DNA of 64,000 nt from Gracilimonas sp. (GTDB lineage: Bacteria > Bacteroidota > Rhodothermia > Balneolales > Balneolaceae). A model generated the notes under the pieces. It saw nothing but the letters and a program-made list of their open reading frames with translations, was not told the origin of the DNA and ran no database searches. Positions 1 through 9,025 of this stretch are shown here, one piece after another. Position 1 is the first letter of the stretch. Each line of letters begins with the position of its first letter. Where the stretch lies: assembly GCF_017641085.1 (NCBI RefSeq), contig NZ_JAEPPI010000001.1, positions 930,001 to 994,000 on the forward strand. The letters are read 5' to 3'. Both the position numbers and the translations under genes were made by a program.

Positions 1-965
1 ACATCCTCAAGCTGAATATCGTGGCTGTATGCAATGTCTTCATCGATGAGACCTGAATTTTGCTTTGCCTGTACATTATCATAAAAATAGCTGAAGATGA
101 CTTTGCATTTTTTCGGTGATACCGGCACCACCTTGTTTATTTGTAACCGGCCGGGTAAAATGTTCAGCATCATATTGGGGAAGATGAAGTAGTAAAAGGC
201 TTCTCCGCCGTCCTGAGAATACACACTTTCTTTGGCTTTAAAGGGACTGTGTTGCAGAGAATGCCACGTTTCCGTTTCAGTGACGTACGCTCGGTAGTCG
301 AGCAGATTGGCGAGTTCAGGGTGCACAATCTGGATGTGATAACCTTCCAGGTAATTATCTACATATACTTTCCAGTTGCATTCTACATCATAAATGTGCT
401 CCGAATGAAATTGCAATGCTCCCAGGTTAATAGGGGCAATTCGTTCTTCAATCCCTGATAAAAGAGAAGAAAGCTTCGGAGTTTGAGGGTTTATTTTTGC
501 AAATATAAGTCCCTGCCAGATTTTGATTTCTACAGCTTCAAGCCCGAATTCCTTTTTATCAAACAGCTCAACCAGGTTCCAGTCAGGAATTCCACGGAGT
601 GAACCGTCATCCAGATAGGTCCATCCATGATACTGACACTGCAAAACGGTTTTGGTCCCTTTTTTTACGGCAAGCGGTCCGCCACGATGCTTACACACAT
701 TGAAGAAAGCCTTTACCTCATGATCAGCGGTTCTAAAAATTAAAACAGGATTTTGGGCAATGTCGGTGGTATAGGTATCTCCGGGTTCCTGAATCCGGGC
801 CTCGTGGCAAATAAACTGCCAGTGATTTTTAAACAGATGATCCTGTTCAAAGTCGAAGAACTCTGGTTCATAGTACCATCGGGAAGGAATAGTGCTGGCT
901 CTCTCAATGGGTTCGATATCCAGATTTTCTTTGCCAAATAGATTTTTACTGTTTTTTGCCATCAT
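1..965 (-). CDS. Rieske non-heme iron oxygenase, alpha subunit (partial, C-terminus beyond window)
   Basis: My reading of the minus strand gives an open frame from ATG at 965 (a second ATG at 962) running off the left edge, about 321 codons. The N-terminal Rieske [2Fe-2S] domain is visible as NVCKHRGGP (C-x-H, about 680-720) and CQYHGW (C-x2-H, about 630-650). The catalytic domain shows DNYLEGYHIQIVHPEL near 310-365, the E-x-Y-H-x4-H arrangement that holds the mononuclear iron. The family hydroxylates or demethylates small organic substrates, including aromatics, choline and glycine betaine. The substrate cannot be read from sequence, and no reductase gene is nearby. The gene is divergent from the Fe3+ binding protein at 1042. 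The family call is firm; the substrate is unknown. Confidence 0.9.
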   Translation of the reverse strand, partial: MMAKNSKNLFGKENLDIEPIERASTIPSRWYYEPEFFDFEQDHLFKNHWQFICHEARIQEPGDTYTTDIAQNPVLIFRTADHEVKAFFNVCKHRGGPLAVKKGTKTVLQCQYHGWTYLDDGSLRGIPDWNLVELFDKKEFGLEAVEIKIWQGLIFAKINPQTPKLSSLLSGIEERIAPINLGALQFHSEHIYDVECNWKVYVDNYLEGYHIQIVHPELANLLDYRAYVTETETWHSLQHSPFKAKESVYSQDGGEAFYYFIFPNMMLNILPGRLQINKVVPVSPKKCKVIFSYFYDNVQAKQNSGLIDEDIAYSHDIQLED

Positions 966-1041
966 CTGTTTAGAATAAATCTAAATAAAGGTTAATTTAG
1001 GGCTCATCAAATATATAACTACCAACAATAAAACCAATCTT

Positions 1042-2061
1042 ATGAAATCCACCATTTTTTCTCTCGTTGCACTGGCAATGATTTTTGCTTCCTGTACGGG
1101 ACAGGAAGAAGTAAATGTGTATTCAGCGCGTCACTATGATACAGATCAGGCGTTGTATGAAGAATTTACCGAGCAAACCGGAATTGAAGTTAACCTGATT
1201 GAAGGTGGCTCTGACGAGCTTATTGAGCGCGTGAAAAGTGAAGGAATTAATTCCCCGGCAGATATTCTCATCACTGTTGATGCCGGCCGGCTTTGGAGAG
1301 CCGAAGAAGCAGATATCCTGCAGCCGCTTGAATCTGAAACATTGGAAGAGCGCATTCCTTCTTCTTTCCGACATCCTGATGGACTTTGGGTAGGCCTTTC
1401 CAAGCGCGTGCGTGGACTAGTAGTTAATCCTGATGCCGTGGAAAATCATGAAGAACTTACCTATGAAGATTTAGCCGATCCAAGATTTGAAGGTCGTGTA
1501 TGTATTCGATCTTCCAATAACATCTACAATCAGTCGCTGGTTGCTTCTATGATCGAAACTATTGGTGCAGAAGCTACTGAAGAATGGGCCGAAGGACTGG
1601 TATCTAATTTTGCGCGGGATCCCCAGGGTGGAGACAGAGATCAAATCAGAGGAGTTGCTGCCGGTGTATGTGATGTAGCGGTTGCTAATCACTATTACCT
1701 TGCCGTAATGATTACCGGCGATGACGAAGCAGACCTCGAAGCGGCTTCCAAGGTTGAATTTGTATTCCCTAACCAAGGAGAAGATGGGCGTGGATCTCAC
1801 GTTAACATCAGCGGTGCCGGTATCCTGAAAAACGCACCAAACAAAGATAATGCGATTAAATTTTTGGAATACCTGACCACAACGGAAGCTCAGAAATATT
1901 ATATCGGCGGAAACAACGAATATCCCATCAACGAGAATGCAGAGATTGCTGACGTTCTTAAGGAATTCGGGGAATTTAAAAGCGATGCGGTAAATGTATC
2001 CGCTTTAGGAAGAAACAACCCGGAAGCCATCCAAATTATGGACCGGGCCGGCTGGAAATAA
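1042..2061 (+). CDS. Fe(3+) ABC transporter substrate-binding lipoprotein
   Basis: 339 aa, FbpA/FutA-type ferric iron binding protein. A lipoprotein signal ends at Cys18 (lipobox FASC), so it should be anchored facing the periplasm. The mature start carries the family phrase VYSARHYDTD, and the paired iron-ligand tyrosines are at about 218-219 in NHYYLA. It would deliver ferric iron to a permease, most simply the double-domain permease at 2500-4194 on the opposite strand. No ATPase gene for the system lies in the window. The stop is followed at once by a short-period repeat (2069-2110). Confidence in the family is high; metal specificity is inferred from family membership. Confidence 0.9.
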   Translation: MKSTIFSLVALAMIFASCTGQEEVNVYSARHYDTDQALYEEFTEQTGIEVNLIEGGSDELIERVKSEGINSPADILITVDAGRLWRAEEADILQPLESETLEERIPSSFRHPDGLWVGLSKRVRGLVVNPDAVENHEELTYEDLADPRFEGRVCIRSSNNIYNQSLVASMIETIGAEATEEWAEGLVSNFARDPQGGDRDQIRGVAAGVCDVAVANHYYLAVMITGDDEADLEAASKVEFVFPNQGEDGRGSHVNISGAGILKNAPNKDNAIKFLEYLTTTEAQKYYIGGNNEYPINENAEIADVLKEFGEFKSDAVNVSALGRNNPEAIQIMDRAGWK

Positions 2062-2499
2062 ACCGCCTTCGGAATAACGAATATTGAACAAGGAACATTG
2101 AATGTTGAAGTAAACACTTCGGGGTTTGGTGTTCCTTTTTTTGTTTGGTGAAAATCCGGAAACGATGCTTGCCTGATTGCATAGGAAGGTTCATCATTTC
2201 GTCTCGTTTTCTGCTCCGAGTAACTATTCGCTCAGCCGTGAACGGCATGCTTGTGTACTTGAATGCATGGTAATCACTACCAAATAGGGTACCACAATTC
2301 TTGATCTATTCCGGTACACAAGCATGGGGTTCAGCCCTGCGCTGCCTGCCAGATGTAAAACTTAAGACCCATCTTATCCATCATTCCGTTTCCCAAAATC
2401 AGGTATCTATGCAAGATAGGACAGAAACGGGGTGATGGATGTTTTGAATGGAGGCCGGAACGTTAAACGTTCTTTGTTCGCCATTCGGTGTTCGCTGTT
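2062..2499. repeat. Repeat-rich intergenic stretch between convergent iron-transport genes
   Basis: 438 bases without a convincing gene. Next to the binding-protein stop (2069-2110) is a degenerate repeat of about 8 bases built on GAACATT/GAATGTTG. Next to the permease stop (2468-2499) is a similar GAACA/CGAA repeat. Between them lie a perfect 13-base inverted repeat, CATGCTTGTGTAC (2246-2258) against its complement (2314-2326), and an imperfect 16-base inverted repeat (2377-2392 against 2424-2439). These are direct observations. That they are remnants of small mobile repeats is inference. Confidence 0.6.
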
Positions 2500-4194
2500 C
2501 TACTGCGTTTCAGACTTCCGGGATTTGGCAATCGTACGGCTGATGATGATCACCGGAATAATCCCCACCAGCACAATCATCAAAGCGGCTCCGGCTGATT
2601 CTGCCAAGCGCTCATCGGAGGCATAGCGGTACACCTGAACGGCCAGGGTGTCGAAATTGAAAGGGCGGACGATCAGGGTAGCCGGCAGTTCTTTCATCAC
2701 ATCTACAAAAACCAGCAATCCGGCGGTAAGCAACCCTCCCGACATCATGGGGATGTGAATCTTCCGCAACACTTTACTAAAGGTATAACCCATTCCACGG
2801 GCGGCTTCATCCATGTTTGGGGTGATTTTTTCCATGCTCGCTTCAACCCCTCCAAACGAAACAGATAGAAACCGAACGAGATAGGCAAACACCATCGCAA
2901 AAATCGTCCCACTTAGTAGCAGGCCGGTTGAAAAGCCGAGGTTTTCTCTGAAGAAGGCATCAACGGAATTATCGAAAAGCCCGAAGGGGATAAGGACGCC
3001 AACTGCAATCACCGATCCGGGGATGGCATAGCCCAGCGAACTGATCCGGTTAAACAATTTGACGGGTTTTGTAGGGTTAAGTCGCGCCGAATAAGCCATG
3101 ATAAGCGCAATGCCTACGGCAAGAAACCCGGTTATGGCTGAAACGGTAAAAGAATTAAAAGCCAGCTCAATAAATTCAAAATCAAGATGATTCAGGTTTG
3201 AAAAGAACATATCCAGCAGCAGTATTACCGGAAGTATGAATCCCGCTAAAACAGGCAGAAAACAAACCGTGAATGCAGTCCACGATTTAAAACCTTTTAG
3301 TTTAAACCGGTTTAGCCTTTTGAAACGACTGGAATTGGCTTTTTCATTACTGATTTTATTTCGAGACCAGCGCTCCAGAATGAGGAGTACGACAATAAAG
3401 CCCATCAAAAATGCTGCGAGCTGTGCTGCAGCAGGCCGTTCACCCAGCCCAAACCAGGTGCGATAGATGCCGGTTGTAAAGGTTTGAACACCAAAATACT
3501 GTACGGTCCCAAAGTCATTCAGGGTTTCCATCAGGGCAAGGGCGAGTCCGGCCGCAATACCGGGTCGCGCGACAGGCAGAGCCACTTTAAAAAAGCTTTG
3601 CCATGTGGAATACCCCATAATCCGGCTGGCTTCGAGGAGGGAGGTGGATTGTTCCAAAAAGGATGAACGCGCCAGCATATAAACATATGGATAGAACGCC
3701 AGCGACATAATCAAAACAGCTCCTTCAATAGAACGGATGTTTGGAAACCAGTAAGCATCAATCCCCAAACCAAAGAGGTTACGAATGGTGGTTTGCAGCG
3801 GACCGGCAATATCCAGAAAGTCGGTATAGATATAGGCCATCAGGTAGGCGGGAATAGCAAAAGGAAGGATGGAAGCCCACTCGAAGATCCTGCGTCCCGG
3901 AAATTCGCACATGGTAATCAGCCAGGCTGATGATACCCCAATCACAATCACCCCAAACGAAACGCCGAAAATAAGTAAGAGGGAGTTTTGGATGTAGTCG
4001 CCCAAAACGGTTTCTGCAAGGTGACTCCAAATCTCTCCTGAAGGAGTAAAAATAGAGAATACAACCGTGAGTATAGGTACGGAAATCAACAAAGCGATGA
4101 CCATGCTGAAGATGGTCCACTTGGGAGATTTCTGCCTGATTTTGGAGGAACCGGGCCGCAAATTTTGAATAGTCGTATGTAGCGCTTTAAGCAT
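2500..4194 (-). CDS. Iron ABC transporter permease, two fused membrane domains
   Basis: 564 aa, FbpB/SfuB-type permease with two BPD_transp_1 modules in one chain and about 12 hydrophobic segments. Each half carries the cytoplasmic EAA loop that docks the ATPase: EASRIMGYSTWQ near residue 185 and EAARGMGYTFSK near residue 460. It probably passes ferric iron from the lipoprotein encoded at 1042-2061 into the cytoplasm, but that gene is on the other strand and converges on this one. The start lies 19 bases after the stop of the upstream FAD oxidoreductase, so it sits at the end of the 4.2-9.5 kb minus-strand run. No partner ATPase is adjacent. Confidence 0.9.
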   Translation of the reverse strand: MLKALHTTIQNLRPGSSKIRQKSPKWTIFSMVIALLISVPILTVVFSIFTPSGEIWSHLAETVLGDYIQNSLLLIFGVSFGVIVIGVSSAWLITMCEFPGRRIFEWASILPFAIPAYLMAYIYTDFLDIAGPLQTTIRNLFGLGIDAYWFPNIRSIEGAVLIMSLAFYPYVYMLARSSFLEQSTSLLEASRIMGYSTWQSFFKVALPVARPGIAAGLALALMETLNDFGTVQYFGVQTFTTGIYRTWFGLGERPAAAQLAAFLMGFIVVLLILERWSRNKISNEKANSSRFKRLNRFKLKGFKSWTAFTVCFLPVLAGFILPVILLLDMFFSNLNHLDFEFIELAFNSFTVSAITGFLAVGIALIMAYSARLNPTKPVKLFNRISSLGYAIPGSVIAVGVLIPFGLFDNSVDAFFRENLGFSTGLLLSGTIFAMVFAYLVRFLSVSFGGVEASMEKITPNMDEAARGMGYTFSKVLRKIHIPMMSGGLLTAGLLVFVDVMKELPATLIVRPFNFDTLAVQVYRYASDERLAESAGAALMIVLVGIIPVIIISRTIAKSRKSETQ

Positions 4195-4213
4195 GCCTTA
4201 AGATACGCTTATC

Positions 4214-5665
4214 TTAGCTTTTATCAGATGAGATTCCGAAATCATTTTTGAGAACAGATTGCGCTGCATTATATCCACACATCCCGTGAACACCGCCACC
4301 CGGAGGAGTTGAAGAGGAGCAGATGTACATGCCGTTGGCAGGAATTTTATAGGGATTCCATTTCAAAACCGGGCGGCCAAAAAGTTGTTTAAAAAACTGT
4401 GCTCCTCCATTAATATCTCCACCCACATAATTCGGATTGTACCGTTCAAATCCCTGGGCCGTCATGGTGTGTTTACTAATGATCGTATCTTTGAAGCCCG
4501 GTGCAAACCGCTCAATCTGGGTTTCAATTTCTTGTGTCATATCTTTGGTGGAACCGTTCGGCACATGGCAATAAGCCCAAAGCGTGTGTTTACCCTCAGG
4601 TGCTCTTGTATCATCAAATAGGCTGGGCTGTGATAACAGTACATACGGTTTATGGTGGTGTTTTCCTTCCCAAACGGCCTTTTCTCCTTCAGCTATTTCA
4701 TCAAAGGTCCCGCCAAGGTGAAGCGTTCCGGCTTTCCTGCATTCCTCATTAAGCCAGGGAACCGGTTCTGACAACGCCCAATCCATTTTGAAAGCACCCG
4801 GCCCGTATTGGTATCGCCGAAGTTTATTGCGGTATGTTTTTGGGAGATGATCGCCGGCAATTTCAACAATTTGATGCGGAGTTAAATCAAAGAGAATGAT
4901 TTTAGAAGAAGGAATATCAGACAGTGATTTTACTTCCGTATCGGTCTGAATTTCTCCGCCTTGTTTTTTGAAAAGGTTAGCCAGGGCGGTAGTCACAGAA
5001 GCCGATCCGCCTTTGGCGATAGGCCAGCCAACCGAGTGAGCAGAACTCCCAAGAACCAAACCAAAAGAAGCACTGAATGCTTTTTCAAGAGGAATGATGC
5101 TGTGCGCCGCACAACCCGCAAACAGGGCTTTGGCTTTTCGGGTTTTGAAAAGGGAGTTGCTCAGATGCCTGGCCGAGAACTGCCCGTACCAACCAAAACG
5201 AGCCATTAACAGCGGATGTTTGGGGATTCTCAGCGTTCCGAAAATATCCTCAGAAAGGTAATCCCAGTGGTCGACAAACTCGCTGAAAAGCCGGGTGTAG
5301 TTTTTCTGATCAGCTCCCAAAGACTCTGCTGTTTCTTCTAACGACCGATAGCAGACGGCCGCATCTCCTTCAGCCAAAGGGTGCGCATAGGGAATTTCGG
5401 GGTGAATAAATTCGAGCCCGTGCTCCCTCAGGTTCAAGGTGTTCAGGAAAGGGGAGCCGGCCGTTGTTGGTAAAACGGCCGCACAAATATCATGCAAAAA
5501 GCCCGGCTCGGTGATTTCCTGTGTTCGGGTACCACCGCCGATGGTCGGCTTGGCTTCTAAAACCAACACTTTCAATCCTTCCTGCGAAAGCCGAACGGCG
5601 GCGCTCAGTCCGTTTGGACCTGATCCGACAATGACGGCATCGTATTCTGGATTGGGTGTATTCAA
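4214..5665 (-). CDS. FAD-dependent oxidoreductase, phytoene-dehydrogenase/PYROXD2-like
   Basis: 483 aa. The N-terminal Rossmann motif VGSGPNGLSAA (G14-x-G16-x2-G19) followed by the VLEAKPTIGGGTRTQE segment is typical of FAD-binding amine-oxidase/phytoene-desaturase relatives. The C-terminus has the FAD-closing segment MYICSSSTPPGGGVHGMCGYNAA. Overall it resembles the PYROXD2 group rather than true CrtI, and no carotenoid genes are nearby. The start is 3 bases after the stop of the subtilase gene, suggesting one transcript. The substrate is unknown. Confidence 0.85.
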   Translation of the reverse strand: MNTPNPEYDAVIVGSGPNGLSAAVRLSQEGLKVLVLEAKPTIGGGTRTQEITEPGFLHDICAAVLPTTAGSPFLNTLNLREHGLEFIHPEIPYAHPLAEGDAAVCYRSLEETAESLGADQKNYTRLFSEFVDHWDYLSEDIFGTLRIPKHPLLMARFGWYGQFSARHLSNSLFKTRKAKALFAGCAAHSIIPLEKAFSASFGLVLGSSAHSVGWPIAKGGSASVTTALANLFKKQGGEIQTDTEVKSLSDIPSSKIILFDLTPHQIVEIAGDHLPKTYRNKLRRYQYGPGAFKMDWALSEPVPWLNEECRKAGTLHLGGTFDEIAEGEKAVWEGKHHHKPYVLLSQPSLFDDTRAPEGKHTLWAYCHVPNGSTKDMTQEIETQIERFAPGFKDTIISKHTMTAQGFERYNPNYVGGDINGGAQFFKQLFGRPVLKWNPYKIPANGMYICSSSTPPGGGVHGMCGYNAAQSVLKNDFGISSDKS

Positions 5666-5668
5666 CGG

Positions 5669-7339
5669 TTATGGGTTTACTCTTTCCTCAGCCATTTTAA
5701 GGGCATCGTAGGCATTGATAATGCCGCCGGTTGCTGAAAGTTCAGAGAAATGAATGGGTTCATCGGATCCGGGCTTGTAAACCACCTGATCTACTTTGGT
5801 GACGGTTTTCAGCATAATTTCTTTAACCTCAGTAGCGGTTAATTCCGGGTAGTACGACATGATTAAAGCCGCAACTCCCGCTACCACCGGAGAAGCCATA
5901 CTGGTTCCGCTTTCCATTTTATATTCATCATCCGGGTAGGTAGAATATACATCAACGCCGGGGGCAAAAAGATCAACGGTTTCTTTTCCATAGTTGCTGA
6001 AGCTGGCGACCAGTGTTGAATCGGACTCCCAGGAGGTAGCCCCCACACTCAGGTAGTTTTTGGCAAAACCGCCATTCTCGTAAAATCGGGTGGGGTAGGA
6101 GTCAGTGCTGTCCACATTGTCACTGCCATTACCGGAACCTGAAATCATCAGAACTCCCATGCTGTCGGCAAATTGCATAGCATCATCTACGTAAAATTTT
6201 TGAGGAGAATATCCTTTTCCAAAGCTCATATTAATGACATCTGCTCCGTTTTCGGCTGCATACCGGATGGCGTTGGCTACATCTTTATCACGCTCGTCAC
6301 CATCGGGTACGGTTCGCAGTATCATCAATTCGATATCGGCAATTCCCATTGCACCCAGGTTGTTATCCCGAATGGCGCCTACAATACCGGCTACATGAGT
6401 GCCGTGCTCGCTGCCTGGACCGGTAACGTCATTGTTGCCATAAAACCGGTTGCTGAGGTCATCATAATCATCACCTACAATATCCCGGGGATTGAAATCG
6501 GGATTCAAACCGTAATCAGCTAATCCCTGCACATGCTCATAATAATCTTCAAGGTCTTGTATATCAGATTCGGTTGCGCCGTTGCTTTTCAGGTAGTTCA
6601 TGATCTGCTTGGCTTGCTGAACCTGTTGGGTATCGCTTGATTTGATTTCCAGGTCTTTTGCACTTAACGAATCGATGTTGGACACCCCAAGTGCCTGCTT
6701 GGCAAACATGATGGCTTGTCTGGATTGGCCAACCTGAGTAAGTTCACGATCGTTTTGTTCTTTACGACGCTCAAAAGCAGCTTTTATCTCCTGGTAATAG
6801 TCAAATTCATCCTGATTTTCTTCAGCTACGGAGTCTTCACTCATTCCGGCATACTTATCACTAAGCTTGGCAAATAGCCGGGTAACTTCGTAAGTATCTT
6901 TATCAACATGGGTACTGTCGGGGCCTCCAATAAAATTCCAGCCGTAAATATCATCCACATATCCGTTTCCGTCATCATCGGCGTTATTGCCGGGAATTTC
7001 GTCCTCATTCACCCATACATTTTCCTGCAAATCCTCATGGTCGATATCGGTGCCCGAATCAATAATGGCAACAATCACTTTTTGCTTTGGCGATTTGCCG
7101 GCCAGGATATCAGCGTAGGCGCGTTCCACTCCGGTTCCGTAATAAGGAGTAGCGTCGGAGGGAGTGAGATGCCAGGTTTCCGTGGCGGTGATTTTCTCTG
7201 CTTCTGATTCAGAAACCATTTCTGTATCGGTTTCTTTCTCTGATGAAGAAGTAGTTTCCGTGGTTGATTTAGTTCCGGCACAACTCACGGTAAAGAGTGT
7301 GACAAAAAGAAGGGTGAAGAGCTTGGATGTAAGGTTCAT
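5669..7339 (-). CDS. S8 family (subtilisin-like) serine peptidase lipoprotein
   Basis: 556 aa from ATG 7339, chosen because a lipoprotein signal ending at Cys20 (TVSC) follows. The open frame reaches back to 7480, but that extension has no signal-like character and would run into the upstream gene's end. Catalytic residues are Asp94 (IIDSGTDIDH), His312 (GSEHGTHVAG) and Ser480 (SGTSMASP). Between Asp and His is a roughly 160-residue, charged, mostly helical insertion (about 141-300) absent from classical subtilisin. Likely a cell-surface or periplasmic protease. It lies between DUF445 (44-base gap) and the FAD oxidoreductase on the same strand. Confidence 0.92.
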   Translation of the reverse strand: MNLTSKLFTLLFVTLFTVSCAGTKSTTETTSSSEKETDTEMVSESEAEKITATETWHLTPSDATPYYGTGVERAYADILAGKSPKQKVIVAIIDSGTDIDHEDLQENVWVNEDEIPGNNADDDGNGYVDDIYGWNFIGGPDSTHVDKDTYEVTRLFAKLSDKYAGMSEDSVAEENQDEFDYYQEIKAAFERRKEQNDRELTQVGQSRQAIMFAKQALGVSNIDSLSAKDLEIKSSDTQQVQQAKQIMNYLKSNGATESDIQDLEDYYEHVQGLADYGLNPDFNPRDIVGDDYDDLSNRFYGNNDVTGPGSEHGTHVAGIVGAIRDNNLGAMGIADIELMILRTVPDGDERDKDVANAIRYAAENGADVINMSFGKGYSPQKFYVDDAMQFADSMGVLMISGSGNGSDNVDSTDSYPTRFYENGGFAKNYLSVGATSWESDSTLVASFSNYGKETVDLFAPGVDVYSTYPDDEYKMESGTSMASPVVAGVAALIMSYYPELTATEVKEIMLKTVTKVDQVVYKPGSDEPIHFSELSATGGIINAYDALKMAEERVNP

Positions 7340-7383
7340 AAAGGTATTGCTGTAGATATAATTGAATTTTGAATTAACAACGA

Positions 7384-8523
7384 TCAGGAAGTCTGTTTCA
7401 TTCTCAGGATCAGAGAATCTGCAACCACCGTTGACCCGATAATAAACGTCAATACCATGATACTCGCAACAGGTTCCCAAATAATGAAACCGCCGAAGGT
7501 ACCTAACACAGCTCCCAGATACTGAATATACTGGAGCTGGTCGTTACTGGCGTTCTTAATCAATTGCTCGAGTTTCTTTTCATCATACTGGCGCAGATTG
7601 TCTTCAACCAGAGCGTGCACGTCAAGTTGGTTGATGAGTTTATACAACAGGTTGGTAACCATTTCTTCTATCACCGAACCGTGTTCGTCCAGTTTATCGG
7701 GAAGGTCATCCAGGAACACATCCATTTTATTAAGCCCGTTTTCGATACCGGTAGGGAGCTTAACCAGCGCACTTTCCACGAGGTCCTGCATTTCACGTCC
7801 TTTCAGAAAGCTATAGGCTTTGATGGCCACTTTCTCGAAGGAATTCTCATCAATGGCATCATCAATTTGTTGAATCAGTTTTTTAGCGATGGATGATCGC
7901 ACTTCGGGGTCGGCAATCATTTCATCCACATAACTGACAACCAGGGCTTTCAGGTTTTCACGAAATTCGGGGTCGTCAATAATATTACGGACGTAAATGG
8001 TGGCTTTTTCACGGTACTTGGCAATAGCCTGAGACTCGTGAATTTTTCGCTTGATGATTTCCGGGTTAATCAGGTCTTCGGAAACAGCTCGGGCCAGTCG
8101 ATAGGCAATACGGTCTTTTTGAGCGGGGATAAGTCCCTGCCCAAGAATAGGTCGCTTGTGAGTGGGCCTGAATAACATGGTGATAGCCAGCCAGTTGGTC
8201 AAAAAACCAATGAGCCCGCTAATACTGATAATTCGCAGCAATCCTTCAAAGGAAAAGGTATGTCCGAACAGTTCTGCCGACATTCCGTTGAAATCCCAGA
8301 AAAAAGAGGTAATAAATACAGCTAACAGCAGGTAAGGAACAGCGAAAAGCAGGTTCATTAACCACCGGTGTTCGGTTACTTTTTTTGGAGGGATGGCAAG
8401 TTCGCCCTTTTTTTCGGGCAGGGTAGAGTGTTTATCCACCTGATTGCGGATGAGCTCCCAGAGCCGGGAACCGTATTGCTTGCTTCGCTCTTTAATAATG
8501 TCTGTATTGTCCTGTTTATTCAT
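7384..8523 (-). CDS. DUF445 family membrane protein
   Basis: 379 aa. It has two hydrophobic segments near residues 55-75 and 95-115, the family phrase GFLTNWLAITMLFRPTHKRP, and a long amphipathic helical region. A C-terminal hydrophobic segment of about 40 residues follows (GAVLGTFGGFIIWEPVASIM onward). DUF445 proteins (YjiN/YheB-like) have no settled function. It lies between ybeY and the subtilase on the same strand with short gaps, so cotranscription is likely. Confidence 0.85.
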   Translation of the reverse strand: MNKQDNTDIIKERSKQYGSRLWELIRNQVDKHSTLPEKKGELAIPPKKVTEHRWLMNLLFAVPYLLLAVFITSFFWDFNGMSAELFGHTFSFEGLLRIISISGLIGFLTNWLAITMLFRPTHKRPILGQGLIPAQKDRIAYRLARAVSEDLINPEIIKRKIHESQAIAKYREKATIYVRNIIDDPEFRENLKALVVSYVDEMIADPEVRSSIAKKLIQQIDDAIDENSFEKVAIKAYSFLKGREMQDLVESALVKLPTGIENGLNKMDVFLDDLPDKLDEHGSVIEEMVTNLLYKLINQLDVHALVEDNLRQYDEKKLEQLIKNASNDQLQYIQYLGAVLGTFGGFIIWEPVASIMVLTFIIGSTVVADSLILRMKQTS

Positions 8524-8556
8524 CCGTAGTTTTGGACTGATGTACGCAGAAATTCC

Positions 8557-9015
8557 CTATTTGTTGGCTTCGGCAAGGGCTAAATATTTATTCTCAAGCT
8601 CGGTCATGGCCTCTTTTTCCTTATCTGAGGAATCTTCATAACCAATCAGGTGAAGGAGCCCGTGAATAAAAATTCGCTGAAATTCTCTTTCCACCGGTTC
8701 TTTGAATTCAGCTGATTGTTCAATAATTCTCGGAGCACAACAAAAAAGGGTGCCTTCAATGGCTTCATTACCTTTCGAGCCGGGCTCATCATCATACCGA
8801 AAAGAAATTATATCGGTAACGTAGTATCGGTTCAGGTGCTCTTTATTGATCCTGACAATTTCCTGCTCACTCACAAAAACAAGTTCAACCAGGGAGAAAG
8901 AGACACCTTCTTTATCTGAAATTATCTTCAGGATGGATTCTGCCTTCGAGCGGCTTAACGGAACCTTCTCATCGCTTTCATTAAAAAGTTGAAGGATGGA
9001 AGAATCTGTTTTCAA
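8557..9015 (-). CDS. ybeY: rRNA maturation endoribonuclease YbeY
   Basis: 152 aa from a TTG at 9015. An ATG further upstream (9078) would add 21 low-complexity residues and overlap the preceding gene by 53 bases, so I prefer the TTG, which starts 10 bases after that gene's stop. YbeY is a zinc-dependent RNase in 16S rRNA 3'-end maturation and ribosome quality control. The metal motif reads HGLLHLIGYED. The first two histidines are present, but the usual third ligand (His of GYDH) is Asp, a substitution I recall as common in Bacteroidota homologues. Length fits the family. Confidence 0.9.
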   Translation of the reverse strand: MKTDSSILQLFNESDEKVPLSRSKAESILKIISDKEGVSFSLVELVFVSEQEIVRINKEHLNRYYVTDIISFRYDDEPGSKGNEAIEGTLFCCAPRIIEQSAEFKEPVEREFQRIFIHGLLHLIGYEDSSDKEKEAMTELENKYLALAEANK

Positions 9016-9025
9016 GTGGGTGGTT

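Noticed and set aside
2432-2626. A 64-codon plus-strand frame at the end of the iron permease gene
   Set aside because: It overlaps the permease's C-terminal coding region and the 3'-end repeat, with no domain or start signal.
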